Shown in pieces: positions 1 through 11,170 of a stretch of 64,000 nucleotides of DNA. Position 1 is the stretch's first letter; each line of letters starts with the position of its first letter. The DNA is taken from the NCBI GenBank assembly GCA_026874595.1, contig CM049313.1, positions 30,500,008 to 30,564,007 of the forward strand, read 5' to 3'. The notes beneath the pieces are model-generated. The model searched no databases and was not told the origin of the DNA. It saw nothing but the letters and a program-made list of their open reading frames with translations. A program made the position numbers and the translations under genes. This DNA comes from Sipunculus nudus. Its lineage: Eukaryota > Annelida > Sipuncula > Golfingiida > Sipunculidae.

Positions 1-297
1 CAGTGTGTCAAAATTCAGAGTGTGAGAAACATAAAATTAATTTGAACATTAAGGGGGGTGTTTTGTGATAACCAAATACAAACAGTAAAGGGTTAAAGAT
101 ATATTTTAAGTATTTGAAATAAAAGCAGTATATCAATTGTTATATATGCAAAATTTAAACAGGCTCAGTGAGTATACACTTCGTTTACAGAAAATCCTTT
201 ATTATTGGTCAATGTCAGCCCACCATACAATGTTTAATGTGATGGAAAAATAATTTCGAAATTTTGCTTCCATGTATAATATATACTAAGGTTTTTT
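1..297. other. Unassigned AT-rich intronic sequence
   Basis: I see no open reading frame, RNA gene or repeat terminus here. It is upstream intron of the GEN1-like gene. Confidence 0.4.
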
Positions 298-650
298 AGC
301 TCAGCTGACTATAAGTCATCTGAGCTATAGTCGTGGTCCATTGTCCGTCGTCCGTCTGTCCGTCCGTCCGTCCGTAGATGTGGCATGTTTTGAAACCGTA
401 AGACTTAGGAATCCAAAATTCAGCATAATGTTAGATGTCCCCAAGATCTCCTACCAATCCGAAAACTGGGTCTTTGCGACTTTGTTCCTTTGAGAAATTA
501 AGTAAAAACCAAAAATTTTTATTAAAAACCTATTTTCACACTTCAGGACTGTCTAATATCAAAACCACTCATCTGTTGTTCCTCATATTTACCACAAATA
601 ATTCTCTATATAGTTCCTATGTACATGCCAGAAATTAGGTCTGTATTTAA
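298..650 (+). repeat. R1 repeat, 5' fragment
   Basis: It begins with AGCTCAGCTGACTATAAGTC after a T run and continues through the TCCG microsatellite into the conserved R1 5' body. The match to other copies stops near 650, so the 3' part is missing. Confidence 0.8.
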
Positions 651-1018
651 TATATCACGGTAGATGCGAGAACAGAGGACTTAATAAACCTCTGTGAACT
701 GGCAGGGAGCTGCAGAATTAGCGTGGAGTTTTGTAACAGATGTACATTGCACAGTATGCGCGGTATGGCTTTAAAATGCTCCATAAATTCTCTAGGTCTA
801 TGCAGCAAGTAGATGTCCTGGATAGTGGTTTAATTCTTGTTTATTATAAATAATTAAAATGAAACTTTGAAAAGTATATCTCACTGATAATAGGAAAATA
901 TAAATAAGGCAAAACTTCTTTTCTTCAGGTAGAATTACTAAGACATGCGGGCAGGGTTAAGAAAGTACAGTTTCACAGATAATTGCATATTTCTTTATAT
1001 TTGCCTGAACCAATTACT
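651..1018. other. Unassigned intronic sequence
   Basis: I see no gene or recognised repeat boundary. The sequence is AT-rich and does not match the R1-R4 families by eye. Confidence 0.35.
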
Positions 1019-1058
1019 AATCGATCATCGATCAGTTTGATTAAACCGATGATCGATT
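1019..1058. repeat. Perfect 12-bp inverted repeat (hairpin)
   Basis: Arms AATCGATCATCG (1019-1030) and CGATGATCGATT (1047-1058) are exact reverse complements. GTTT and AAAC inside the spacer can extend the pairing. It may be a MITE remnant; I see no flanking target duplication. Confidence 0.6.
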
Positions 1059-1641
1059 ATGAAAAAGGAACCGACTCCTACCACTAATACCAACCTGACC
1101 TTCTCAGTTACCACAGCTAATTAGCCTGGTGCATGAGCAGATGTAACCTGGGACAAACTTACTCAGCAGAACTATTAAGTGGGTAGTGTTTCCACAAGCT
1201 GTTCATATAATCAGGTCTGAGGATAGACTATTACAGCTTTTTCCATGTAATAGTAATAGAAACAGAAGGCAAGTAATAGAGTAATACATATTACTTTCTA
1301 TTACTTCCTGTGAGCCCCTTGATCATGAAGCATATCAGCAAATAATGCTGAACAGACTCAGTTCCTATCTAGTAATTGCCTGGATATGCCTATTGTGGAG
1401 GCAAGCATGGGCCAGCTGCCACATTGCTGGTGACCACTGGTGCTAATTACATAAGAGTACTGGACAGAGTAGGTCACAGCCAAATAAGTTACCTGGCGCA
1501 ATCTGACCTTTGATTAGTAAACCATGGATAAACAGTGGCCTGTTTGATGTTAAATAGTGTAGGCTATTATTATTGTGACATGTACATCTTGTCTCACATC
1601 CATCAATCCATATGCTCTGTATTCAATTTAATTTAAAAAAA
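1059..1641. other. Unassigned intronic sequence
   Basis: No gene is supported. Short direct and inverted GTAATAG/CTATTAC words cluster near 1245-1310, but no element boundary can be drawn. Confidence 0.35.
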
Positions 1642-1816
1642 ATACATGTACTTGACTAGTACTTGAAATGTACTTGATTTTTCAAGTACATTTTTAGCAA
1701 GTACAAGTACAGTACAAGTACTGTACTTGGTAAAAAGTACCAAGTACAAGTACAGGCCAAGTACTGAAAATTTTGTACTTGAGTACAAGTACCAAGTACA
1801 AGTACATGTACTTGAC
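1642..1816. repeat. AAGTAC/GTACTT-rich self-complementary cluster
   Basis: About 175 bp are composed almost wholly of AAGTAC and GTACTT hexamers in both orientations, ending in TTGACCCAAGCCTGG. Because AAGTAC and GTACTT are reverse complements, the block can fold back on itself at many registers. It is a short interspersed or decayed palindromic element about 165 bp upstream of the first GEN1 exon. Confidence 0.65.
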
Positions 1817-1980
1817 CCAAGCCTGGTGGAGACACTTATTTGTTTTTGTTAAAAAAGAATTCTCTTGGTTTCAAGCTCCATTGAGTGAGTTTCATTTCAT
1901 AATTCCATTTGCTTCATCTCAGCTGTCACATAATTCTTCCTCATTTATACCATTTTATCAAGAAAACATTTTTCTTGCAG

Positions 1981-2070
1981 TGTATAAATTTAATTCAAGC
2001 TTTTGGATTGCCTTACATCAGGGCTGAAGGTGAAGCAGAGGCAACCTGTGCAGCAGTCAGTGAAAAAGGG
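1981..2070 (+). CDS. GEN1: GEN1-like Holliday junction resolvase, internal exon (XPG-I start)
   Basis: This 30-codon exon is phase 0 at both ends. A pyrimidine-rich acceptor ending in TTTTTCTTGCAG precedes it and the donor GTATGT follows at 2071. It encodes the start of the XPG-I domain, including G-E-A-E-A-T-C; the two glutamates match metal-binding active-site residues of the FEN1/XPG/GEN1 nuclease family. GEN1 is a nuclear structure-specific endonuclease that cuts Holliday junctions symmetrically during recombination repair. Assignment to GEN1 rather than FEN1, EXO1 or XPG comes from the joined reading of the four exons, especially the Cys/His motif in the last one. The exons encoding the XPG-N half must lie upstream of the window. 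The intron that follows is about 42.7 kb. No start codon is expected in this exon. Confidence 0.88.
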
Positions 2071-2558
2071 GTATGTGTGATCCTTATTTTATCATATGAT
2101 TGTAATTGTATCCCCAGACAAAGTCAGGAATTGTAAAGTAAGCACTGTCTCGCTGCCGCAGCCACAGAAAAATCTTTTTTCTGTGAGATAACACAAAAAA
2201 TATTTCATGGATCTTTATCAAACATGACATGTGCATATAGATATGGATGAGAGGACTAAGCCTATTTAAAATAGGGTCATGACCATTACTAGGAGAGCGA
2301 CCTTCATGTCAAGTGGATGGATGTATTTTTCTGAAAATCAATTTGTCAGATGGTAAGTTGTGGAAAGAGTTAGAAAACCAGTGACCTTGTCTGTTGTGAA
2401 TAAATCTGCCAAAATGCATGACTATGGTGAGCCTTTGAAGTACTGCATATTTTCCCTTTTATATTTGATACACATAGTTCAACAAAGTTGTGTGACAGTT
2501 CTTGATCTTTAAGGTGAAATCTGCAGAAATAAAGGATTTTTATTAAGCCTATACTTTT
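2071..2558 (+). other. Start of large GEN1 intron, repeat-like
   Basis: After the splice donor the sequence resembles part of the family also seen near 52260-53390 (words such as GGGTCATGACC and AGAGAGTGGCC-like variants). No gene is visible. Confidence 0.35.
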
Positions 2559-3110
2559 AGCTCAGCTGACTATAAGTCACCTAAGCTATAGGCGTAGTCC
2601 ATTGTCCGTCGTCTGTTCGCATGTCACTCAGTCTAGCTGTCCATCTGTCTGTCCATTAGACTGGCATGTTTTGAAACCATTAGACCTATGAATCCCAAAT
2701 TCGGCATACTCTTAGATGTCCCCTAAATCTCCTACCATACCTTAATTTGGGTCAATATGACTTTGTTCCTTTGAGATATTTAGGAAAAAACCTCAAATTT
2801 CCATTTAAAATCTATTATTGCACTTCAGGACTGCCTAATATCAAAACCACTTATCTGTTTTTCTTAATATTAATCAGAAGTTATCTCCTATATATTTCCT
2901 ATATTCATGCCAGAAATTAAGTCTATTAAGTATAATTTCTTTAAGTTATGGGCCCGAACATAATGGACTTTGTAAAAAATCAGGAAAAATATTTACTCAC
3001 TTAACATGAAAATAATTTTGAAACTAGAGACTATTTTCCCAAGTATATAACTTTGTTTAATTAAGATTTAATTGTTTACCCAAAATAAGATCTGAATTTT
3101 GTACATTTTT
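2559..3110 (+). repeat. R1 repeat, 5' part, interrupted
   Basis: It starts AGCTCAGCTGACTATAAGTC and follows the R1 consensus until 3110, where a new R1 5' end begins. In other copies the sequence at the break continues uninterrupted, so the copy at 3111 was inserted into this one. Confidence 0.75.
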
Positions 3111-4742
3111 AGCTCAGCTGACTATAAGTCATCTGAGCTATAGTCCATTGTCCGTCGTCCGTCCGTCTGTCCGTCTGTCGAGCCGTCCGTCCGTCCATAG
3201 ATGTGGCACGTTTGAAACCGTAAGACCTAGGAATCCAAAATTCAGCATAATGTTAGATGTCCCCAAGATCTCCTACCGAGCGGAAAACTGGGTCTTTGCG
3301 ACTTCGTTCCTTTGAGAAATTAAGGAAAAACCTTAATTTTTTATAAAAAACCTATTTTCACACTTCAGGACTGCCTAATATCAAAACGACTCATCTGTTT
3401 TTCCTCATATTTACCATAAATATTCCTCTATATAGTTCCTATGTACATGCCAGAAATTATGTCTGTATTATATAATTTAAAAAAGTTATGGGCCCAAACA
3501 TAATGCGTTTTGTAAAAAATCAGGAAAGATATTTGATCACTTAACACTAAACATGTTAAAGCTATGGACCTTTTTTCCAGTAATATAACTTTAATTAATC
3601 AAAATTAAATTGTATACCCAAAATTAGATCAAAATCTTTTACATTTTTTAAAATATTAACAAAAATAAAAAATTGGTACCTTAAATTTTGCCCAAATTTG
3701 ACCATAGCACGTTTTTTTTCCTGTAAGTACTTTGGATTTAATTTTCACAGCATGTTTTTGTTAGCATTTTGTCTGTTAACACCAAAAATTTGAAGCCATT
3801 TGATCAAAAACTGTAGATTTTATTCAAGTTTTCAAACACCATGTAACATATTGTTCACATCAAGCTAGTGTTATGCAGTTTGCAAGAGCTCAGCTCCCCA
3901 GCTTCAGCTCTCAGTTCCTAAAATTTGGCATACAATTAGATGTCTCCAAAATCCCCTACCATGCCAAGAATTTGGTCACTAGGACTTAATACCTTCGAGA
4001 TATTAATGAAAAACATCATTTTTCCATTAAAAACCCATTGTTACACTTCAAGACTGCCTAATATCAAAACCACTGATCTGACTTTAATCATATATAATAT
4101 ACATATTTTTCTATACATTCTCTATGCACATGCCAGAAATGATGTCAGTATTGCGTAGTTGTTTTAAGTTATGGGCCCAAACATAATGCACTTTGTAAAA
4201 AATCAAGAAATATATTTACTCCCTTAACAAGGGGATTGCTGAAGCTAGAGATTTTTTTGTCAGGGATGTAACATTATTTAATCAAGATTCATGAATACCC
4301 AAAATTAGTTCTGAATTTTTCAAATTTTATAAGTTATTAGTATTAATATAAAATTAGTACCTTAAATTTTGCTCAACTTTGACCATGGCACGTTTGTTTC
4401 CTGTGAGCACTGTTGATATATTTTTCATGTCATGCACACATAAGGATTTCAGCTTTTTAGTTTAGAAAGCTAAAAGAAATTGGCCAAAAATTGTAGCTTT
4501 TCTTAATGTTTCTATGAGACCATGTCAGACCTTGGCCCTCTCCAGCCCCTCTTGAGTCACCTGTATGTTGACCTTGTTGAACTTTCAGCAAATTATGCAT
4601 GCTTGGGGCGAGGCATACACTGGGGCAGCCAGGCAGCTTATGGCCAGCCACAGTTGATCCAGATGTCCAACCCAACTCATCCAGTAGTTTTAACCAATAA
4701 CATAACAATAAACAATAAATTAATAAATTTTTATTGGTTTTT
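3111..4742 (+). repeat. R1 repeat, interrupted by a younger R1 copy
   Basis: A full-type R1 body with an internally duplicated half (the phrase GATGTCCCCAAGATCTCC near 3259 and a variant near 3940) runs to 4742, where copy 4743-7359 is inserted. About 20 bp of its continuation reappear at 7360-7379, after which element A intrudes. Confidence 0.75.
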
Positions 4743-7359
4743 AGCTCAGCTGACTATAAGTCATCTGAGCTATAGTCGTGGTCCATTGTCCGTCGTCCGT
4801 CCGTCTGTCTGTCCGTCCGTAGATGTGGCACGTTTTGAAACCGTAAGACCTAGGAATCCAAAATTCGGCATAATGTTAGATGTCCCCAAGATCTCCTACC
4901 AAGCCGAAAACTGGGTCTTTTCGACTTCGTTCCTTTGAGAAATTAAGGAAAAATCTCAATTTTTTATTAAAAACCTATTTTCACACTTCAGGACTGCCTA
5001 ATATCAAAACCACTCATCTGTTTTTCCTCATATTTTCCATAAATATTCCTCTATATAGTTCCTATGTACATTCAAGAAATTATGTCTTTATTATATAATT
5101 TAAAAAAGTTATGGACCCAAACATAATGCATTTTGTAAAAAATCAGGAAAGATATTTGATCACTTAACACAAAACATGTTAAAGCTATGGACCTTTTTTC
5201 CAGTAATATAACTTTAATTAATCAAAATTAAATTGTATACCTAAAATTAGATGAAAATCTTTTAAATTTTTTAAAATATTAATAAAAATAAAAAATTGGT
5301 ACCTTAAATTTTGCCCAACTTTGACCATGGCACGTTTTTTTCCTGTAAGTACTGTGGATTTAATTTTCACAGCATGTTTTTGTTACCTTTTCAACTGTTA
5401 ACACCAAAAATTTGAAACCAGTTGATCAAAAACTGTAGATTTTATTCAAGTTTTCAAGCAACATGTAACATATTGTTTACATCAAGCTAGTGTTATGCAG
5501 TTTGCAAGAGCTCAGCTCCCCAGCTTCAGCTCTTAGTTCCTAAAATTGGGCATACAGCTAGATGTCTCCAAAATCCCCTACCATGCCAAGAATTTGGTCA
5601 CTATGACTTAATACCTTCAAGATATTAATGAAAAACTTCATTTTTCCATTAAAAACCCATTGTTACACTTCAAGACTGCCTAATATCAAAACCACTGATC
5701 TGACTTTAATCATAAATAATATACATATTTTTCATTCTCTATGCACATGCCAGAATGATGTCAGTATTGCGTAATTGTTTTAAGTTATGGGCCCAAACAT
5801 AATGCACTTTGTAAAAAATCAAGAAATATATTTACTCCCTTAACAAGGGGATTGCTGAAGCTAGAGATTTTTTGTCAGGGATGTAACATTATTTAATCAA
5901 GATTCAATTGAATACCCAAAATTAGTTATGAATTTTCAAATTTTATAAGTTATTAGTATGAATGTAAAATTAATAACTTAAATTTTGCCCAACTTTGACC
6001 ATGGCACGTTTGTTTCCTGTGAGCACTGTTGATATAATTTTCATATCATGCACACATAAGGATTTCAGCTTTTCAGTTTAGAAAGCTGAAAGAAATTGGC
6101 CAAAAATTGTAGCTTTTATAAATGTTTTTATGAGACCCTGTCAGACTTTGGCTTTCTCCAGCCCCTCTTGAGTCACCTGTATGTTGACCTTGTTGAACTT
6201 TCAGCAAATTATGCATGCTTGAGGCGAGGCATACAGGGGAATCCAGGCAGCTTATGGCCAGCCACAGTTGATCCAGGTGTCCAACCCAACTCATCTAGTA
6301 GTTTTAACCAACTACATAACAATAAACAATAAATTAATAAATTTTTATTGGTTTTTAATAAAAAAATTAAAGAAAAATAGAAAAGGAATTTGTTAGTTTA
6401 TAATAACAGGAAATTAACTTGCAGTTACTGATGATATAAGAATCTTGTATCGATGGATAGAATGTCACGTATTCCAAATAACATGCAGTCACCTATGGTA
6501 TTTTTCAGTTCAATTTTAATGATTAAGAAGTAAATCATATCATTCATTACTAATCATTAGGGATCATATGATGGAAATTAATGATAGACAAAGATGCAGT
6601 TGATAATATTGATCTAGATTCCTACTGTGTCTAGTGTGTACATTGATGTGAAATTAGTCCAAAATGAATTTATTACAGTTATTTTTTTATATAAATAAAA
6701 GCCATAAAACCAGGTACTTATGATCATTATTTAAATGTGTGAATTTTGTATATTCTGGATTCTCAACATCATTGTTTGGTGAAAACTGAATAAATACCAG
6801 TCATGGTGCGAATACTTTGTAATTGTATTTAAATACGAATATGATTATGTACTCCATTATAAAATTTCTTGCATAAAGAATGGGAATTCAGGTAAAAATG
6901 AAAGTATATGAATACCAGTGCAAATACTTTCAAAATGTATTCATGAATGCATTCATGAATATATTCTTTAATATTATTTTAATAATCATTTCAGTTATAT
7001 TTCATTTTAAAAAATCATAGGATTCTCTTATTATTTAAAAAAAAAATAATATTTGGGACAATATTTGTAATTTTTTTTAATTAATAGTTAAACCCTTATA
7101 TTATATATTCTGCTTATAAGTTATATGGCCAAGTCAAAATCTGTGTGACAATAGCACTCCATTTGTTAATAAAATAAATGAAATCAATCCTCTTCCCTGT
7201 CTCCAAAGGTACTATCAAAATCATACATAAGCTAAACAACAACAACTCATAATACAGCTTATATTTATTACCACACAAAACCAGCATGTGCCTCATTTCT
7301 AAATAATATTTTTTTATCATATATAACAGCTGAGCGTCGTGACCCATAGGTCCCTTGTT
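4743..7359 (+). mobile_element. R1 element, complete copy (Helentron-like non-autonomous)
   Basis: The left end AGCTCAGCTGA and the subterminal CAGCTGAGC near 7328 form an inverted pair. The right end reads GACCCATAGGTC-CCTTGTT, a nearly palindromic 3' hairpin. The left end can also fold into a 13-bp stem with one mismatch. The 2.6-kb copy has no coding capacity. The only reading frames are short by-products of the repeat. The copy at 37131-39751 is nearly identical in length and sequence. Classification as Helentron-associated is inferred from end structure and lack of target duplication. Confidence 0.75.
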
Positions 7360-7381
7360 AATAACAAATTAAAGAAAAACT
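7360..7381 (+). repeat. Resumption of the interrupted R1 copy
   Basis: The first 20 bases after the inserted copy match the sequence that follows GGTTTTT in the intact paralogue at about 38752. This shows the pre-insertion site and the absence of a target duplication. Confidence 0.7.
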
Positions 7382-7399
7382 ATGTATTTATTTTGTTTA

Positions 7400-8525
7400 A
7401 ATCCTTCAACGTGCGGTATGCTCGCTCCTGAGCTTCCCCCCATGTTACAGTATTGGGTTTTCCCTTTCGCGTTAGTTCTGTGAGTGGTAATACGATATCA
7501 CCAAAATTGGGGACAAATTTTTCTGTAGAAACTGACTAGTCCTACAAAAGATCGCACCTGTCAGTTTTCGTTTTTGGTCTCTCAAAATCCTGCATTTTCT
7601 TTGGAAGCTGGAGATTTGTCGCCTGAGTGCACCACCACCAACATGACCCAAAAATTCAACATTGTTAAACCCAATGAAACATTTAGAGGGTCTAACTGAC
7701 AAGTTGGCTTTCTCAAACATATGGAGAACAGTCTTAATTCAGTGTTTTGATATGCTAGGACCAAGACTGGTGATGGATGAGTATATCGTCTACATAATAC
7801 AGGTCGTTAGGGACTCCCTGAAACAACCTTCTGATCAGTCTGGTGAAGCATTGTGCCCAATTTACTAATCCAAACGGCATAACCACGAATTGATATAGGC
7901 CATTTGGTGTTACGAATGCTGTTAATTTCTTTGAATTCTCAGCCATCGAAATTTGCCAGTAACCCTTGCCCATGTCTAATTTAGACAGATATTTACTGCT
8001 CGTGAGTAATGGGAACAAATCCTCTAGGTTAGGTATGGGTTCGGGGTAAAAAATTGTGATCCTGTTCAGTTTTCTGAAATCTACACAGAACCTGACACTC
8101 TGATCTTTTTTCTTTACCAATACCACAGGGCTAGAGTAACACGAGTCCAATCTCTCAATCACACCCATATCCATCATCTTTTGGACTTCACTGCTCATAA
8201 CTTCCCTAACTGCATGTGGTACTGGATATGGTTTAAAATGCACGGGTTCATCCGTGGTCAATTTAATTTCACATTCTAGGAGATGGGATCTCTTAGGAAC
8301 ATCGGTAAACATAGATGTGAATTGCCCCAAAAGAGTGCTTACCTCTGCCTTCTGTGATGAGTCTAAATTTGGTCCTAGTTCTACGTCACCAACAAATTCT
8401 TTCTGGATGGAGCTAGGTAAGGGTATTATCCTGTGAGCAGCCTCAGACCCGTCACTACCCTCGTACTCATCCTCAGGCATACTTCCAACACTTACCTGTT
8501 CCATACTGGTTGATCTTGGCTGTTC
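7400..8525 (-). pseudogene. Element A reverse transcriptase (broken)
   Basis: A 249-residue open segment (8504 down to 7755) has the RT fingers and palm: P-V-V-L-V-K-K-K, F-C-V-D-F-R-K-L-N, a conserved D-M-G-K-G-Y-W-Q and catalytic Y-V-D-D at about 7785-7796. Frameshifts follow. The thumb region (F-L-G-H-V, then a decayed F-Y-R-K-F-V-P-N-F) reads in other frames down to about 7405. RNase H is absent apart from its first residues. The 5' end of this segment joins the integrase segment at 14961 in frame once element B is removed. Confidence 0.88.
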
Positions 8526-8529
8526 TATA
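8526..8529. repeat. Target site duplication of element B, left (TATA)
   Basis: TATA immediately precedes the TGTTAT start of the 5' LTR and is repeated after the 3' LTR at 14961-14964. Deleting one copy plus the element restores element A's frame. Confidence 0.8.
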
Positions 8530-9140
8530 TGTTATGTGGTTCTGTAGAGACGTTGATGACGTCGGGGGTCCTACAGGTTACCGATTGTGAGGAGACAGGA
8601 GAACACATGGGGACAATCGAACGGAGAGCGTTGAAGCATAACACCACAGAAGACAACAGACAAACATAGGACTCTTTATATTAGCTGGAACTTGTTTCTT
8701 TTGTGAACGGTACGACGTCACGTGGTGTACAGCTATAAAAGCATCACATGCCCGATCCCGTATGGGCTGCAATTATTATTTGAACTGTCGCGGTTCTTCC
8801 AGGCCTGGTTTTGGACATTTGAACTTTGTTTCATTTGAGGATGGACTTTTTATCGTGAACGGCTCCTACGCAGTCCCAGGGGCTGTACCTGCACTTGTAC
8901 TCGCACTAGCACTGTGTGATTTATTGATTGGAGACAAGCCTACTACACTTCATTTTCAGCTAAGTATTCTATAATATGGGTGTCTCACTTGGACAGATTT
9001 TGTGTGAACAAAACATTTTGTATTCTTGTATATATTGTATATAATGATTTGTCTATTATAAATATTATCATTTAAAGAGTCTTTCTTCAGTTGAGTTGGT
9101 TGCGTGTGGAACCTGGTTGAAAGTTTAATTACACGTAACA
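8530..9140 (+). repeat. Element B 5' LTR
   Basis: It is a direct repeat of 14344-14960, with inverted TGTTA...TAACA ends. It lacks an AAAT-like four bases near its start that the 3' LTR retains. Confidence 0.9.
8715..8740 (+). promoter_or_regulatory. Element B LTR promoter motifs
   Basis: GACGTCACGTGG followed by TATAAAA (8734-8740). The 3' LTR has the fuller TGACGTCACGTGG, where a CRE-type TGACGTCA overlaps an E-box CACGTG. This is consistent with a Pol II LTR promoter; function is inferred. Confidence 0.5.
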
Positions 9141-9146
9141 TAGTAA

Positions 9147-9164
9147 TGGGGGCTCGTCTCTTTG
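9147..9164 (+). promoter_or_regulatory. Element B primer binding site
   Basis: TGGGGGCTCGTC lies six bases after the 5' LTR. It starts like the tRNA-Pro binding site known from murine-leukaemia-type retroviruses. The same 13-base start occurs in element C at 49241. Confidence 0.75.
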
Positions 9165-9387
9165 CTTTTCTCTTTGGCTCGTTTTTTTAGGGGTATGAAT
9201 TGGGGTCAGGTCAGTCATATCTGACATTTTCAGAATTGTTTTGTATTGTACTGTGTACGGGTTCACTATAAATTTTGGAAATACGAAAGACTTGGTGTAT
9301 AATGTCAATGTCATGTATTTAGTGGGAGATTCCACTGTGTAAGGTTATATTTATACGGTCTTTGTCATTTGAATATTGTCTGTCAAA

Positions 9388-10694
9388 ATGGATATTGACA
9401 AATTTATAGAGAATCTTACCACTAAGGTCTTAGACCAAATGAAAAGGTTGATTTATTAGACACAAGTGACAAATTAGAGATAGAAGGAAAACAGTTTATG
9501 AGAAAAGCAGAATTGAAAAGAAATATTGTGGATTATTTTGTGGATAATGATATATTTGAACCTTTTGCTTTGGATTTATATCCAATTGAACCTAAAGGTA
9601 TTGATTCTAAAAGATTAGAATATGAATATCAATTGAAAATGAAAGAACTAGAATCAAAAGAATCTAGGGAGTTGAAATTGAGAGAATTGGAATTAAGAGA
9701 AGCTAGAGAAATGAAGGAATTAGAATTGAAATTAAAAATAGCAAACTCTGGGGAAGAAAAAGGAAAATCTGCCAGTGGTCGAGTTTTAGACCCTAACAGT
9801 TACATAAAATTGGTCCCTGTATTAAATGAAAAAGAGGTAGATAAATTCTTCCAACATTTTGAAAAAGTTGCCGAAAGTCTTGAGTGGCCAGTTGAGTTAT
9901 GGTCTATTTTGATAGTGTACTTATGGGAAAAGCTCAAGAGGTATATTCGGCATTATCTAAAGAGGATTGTTCAAATTATGATATTCTGAAATCTGCTGTA
10001 CTTCATGCGTATGAATTAGTACCAGAAGCTTACAGACAGAAGTTTCGAAATTTGAGAAAACATTGGAGTCAGACACATGTTGAATTTGCTCAAAATAAAG
10101 AAGTGCTTTTTGAGAAATGATGTTACTTAAAAGAAGTGAATTCATATTATGAAAAACTTAAGCACTTGTTATTAGTTGAAGAATTTAAGAAATGTGTTAG
10201 AGATGATATTAAGACATACTTAGATGAGAAAGAAGTAACATCGTTACAACAAGCGGCAATATTTGCTGTTGAGTTTGCTTTAACTCATAAACACAAATTT
10301 GATAGACCAAGAGAAGTGGGTTTTATTAAACCAAAAAAATGTAAATGGCAGTGAAAAAAGGGGAAGTCCACCCCAAACCAGAAAAAAGTATGGTTCTGAG
10401 AATAAAAGGGTAGAAAGGCCTCAAAATAGGAAGGGACCCATCTGCTATTATTGTAAAAGACCAGGGCATATTATGGCCAGGTGTTTTGAATTCAAAAAGA
10501 GTAAAGAAGTAATGTCTAAAGAAGCATTGACTAATGCGCTTGTGTATTTGCACAAGAGCTTGCTTTGTGAACCTCTGTTGGGGACAGTAGGATTAGAGGA
10601 TCCTGTCTTTGTGGGAATGTATAATGACTCTAAGGCCATTTGTAAAGAGTTTTGTGTCAGAAGGTCTCTTGTCCTTAGTAGGGGACAGTGTTGA
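9388..10694 (+). pseudogene. Element B gag (broken)
   Basis: The likely start is ATG at 9388, but the frame closes after 24 codons; the body continues in another frame from about 9460. Parts in order are a Glu/Lys-rich coiled coil (about 9618-9750), then a capsid with Y-E-L-V-P-E-A-Y-R-Q-K-F-R (about 10008-10050), the signature from which vertebrate SCAN domains are thought to derive. A CCHC zinc knuckle C-Y-Y-C-x4-H-x4-C sits at 10443-10484. At least three frame changes and one stop (10117) break it. The product would coat element RNA in cytoplasmic particles. Confidence 0.85.
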
Positions 10695-11060
10695 CCCAGT
10701 GCCAGTTAAAATTCTGAGGGATACTGGTGCGTCTCAGTAGTTGTTATTGAAAAGTGAATTACCTTTTCGGACGAGACTGCTACCTGAGAAATAGTATTAG
10801 CTTAGGGCACTGAGGGTTCTATTGTTCATGTAACTCTGCACAAAGTCATGTTGGAGTCAGAATTGGTGTCAGGTCCTGTTACTGTGGGAATTATGCCCAG
10901 TTTACCTGTAAAAGATGTTTCATTGTTATATGGGAACGATTTGGCGGAAGGTAGGGTGACGGCTTATCCTTGCATGATCTCTAAACCGAGGGCTAGCTTA
11001 AATGATGTTAGTGAGGTGGAAAACGAGGGGTTGTTTCCAGCCTGTGCAGTCACTCAGATT
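10693..11060 (+). pseudogene. Element B aspartic protease (broken)
   Basis: It contains I-L-R-D-T-G-A-S with the catalytic aspartate codon at 10720, followed almost at once by a TAG (10738). The C-terminal part, with L-Y-G-N-D-L-A-E-G, resumes at 10848 in the usual distance and context. It overlaps the end of gag in a different frame. Confidence 0.75.
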
Positions 11061-11063
11061 CCA

Positions 11064-11170
11064 TGCCAGATGCGCCACTCCCAAATGCGCACCTGTCAGT
11101 TACGCTACTGCCAGATGCACAACTGCCATATGCGCCAAATTCCAGTTGCGCCTCATGCCACATGCGCAAC
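11064..11170 (+). repeat. 15-bp-type minisatellite in element B
   Basis: About seven imperfect units of the type CCAGATGCGCAACTG lie between protease and integrase. They contribute the words GATGCGC, AATGCGC and TATGCGC at roughly 15-base spacing. Confidence 0.6.

Noticed and set aside
435-638. Small proteins starting M-S-P-R-S-P-T or M-S-P-K-S-P-T (also at 3940, 4880, 33190, 37284)
   Set aside because: The same frame recurs because R1 recurs. The lengths drift, there is no conserved domain, and the R1 consensus is not under coding constraint as far as can be seen.
1-1980. XPG-N exon upstream of the first detected exon
   Set aside because: No open stretch with XPG-N motifs and a phase-0 donor is visible. 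It probably lies before the window.
4522-4938. 138-codon open frame as a gene
   Set aside because: It spans the boundary between two R1 copies and reads through the TCCG microsatellite. It is a by-product of repeat nesting.
7114-7347. 77-codon minus-strand frame (also at 39506)
   Set aside because: It is the complement of the R1 3' body, and its twin copy exists only because the repeat is duplicated.
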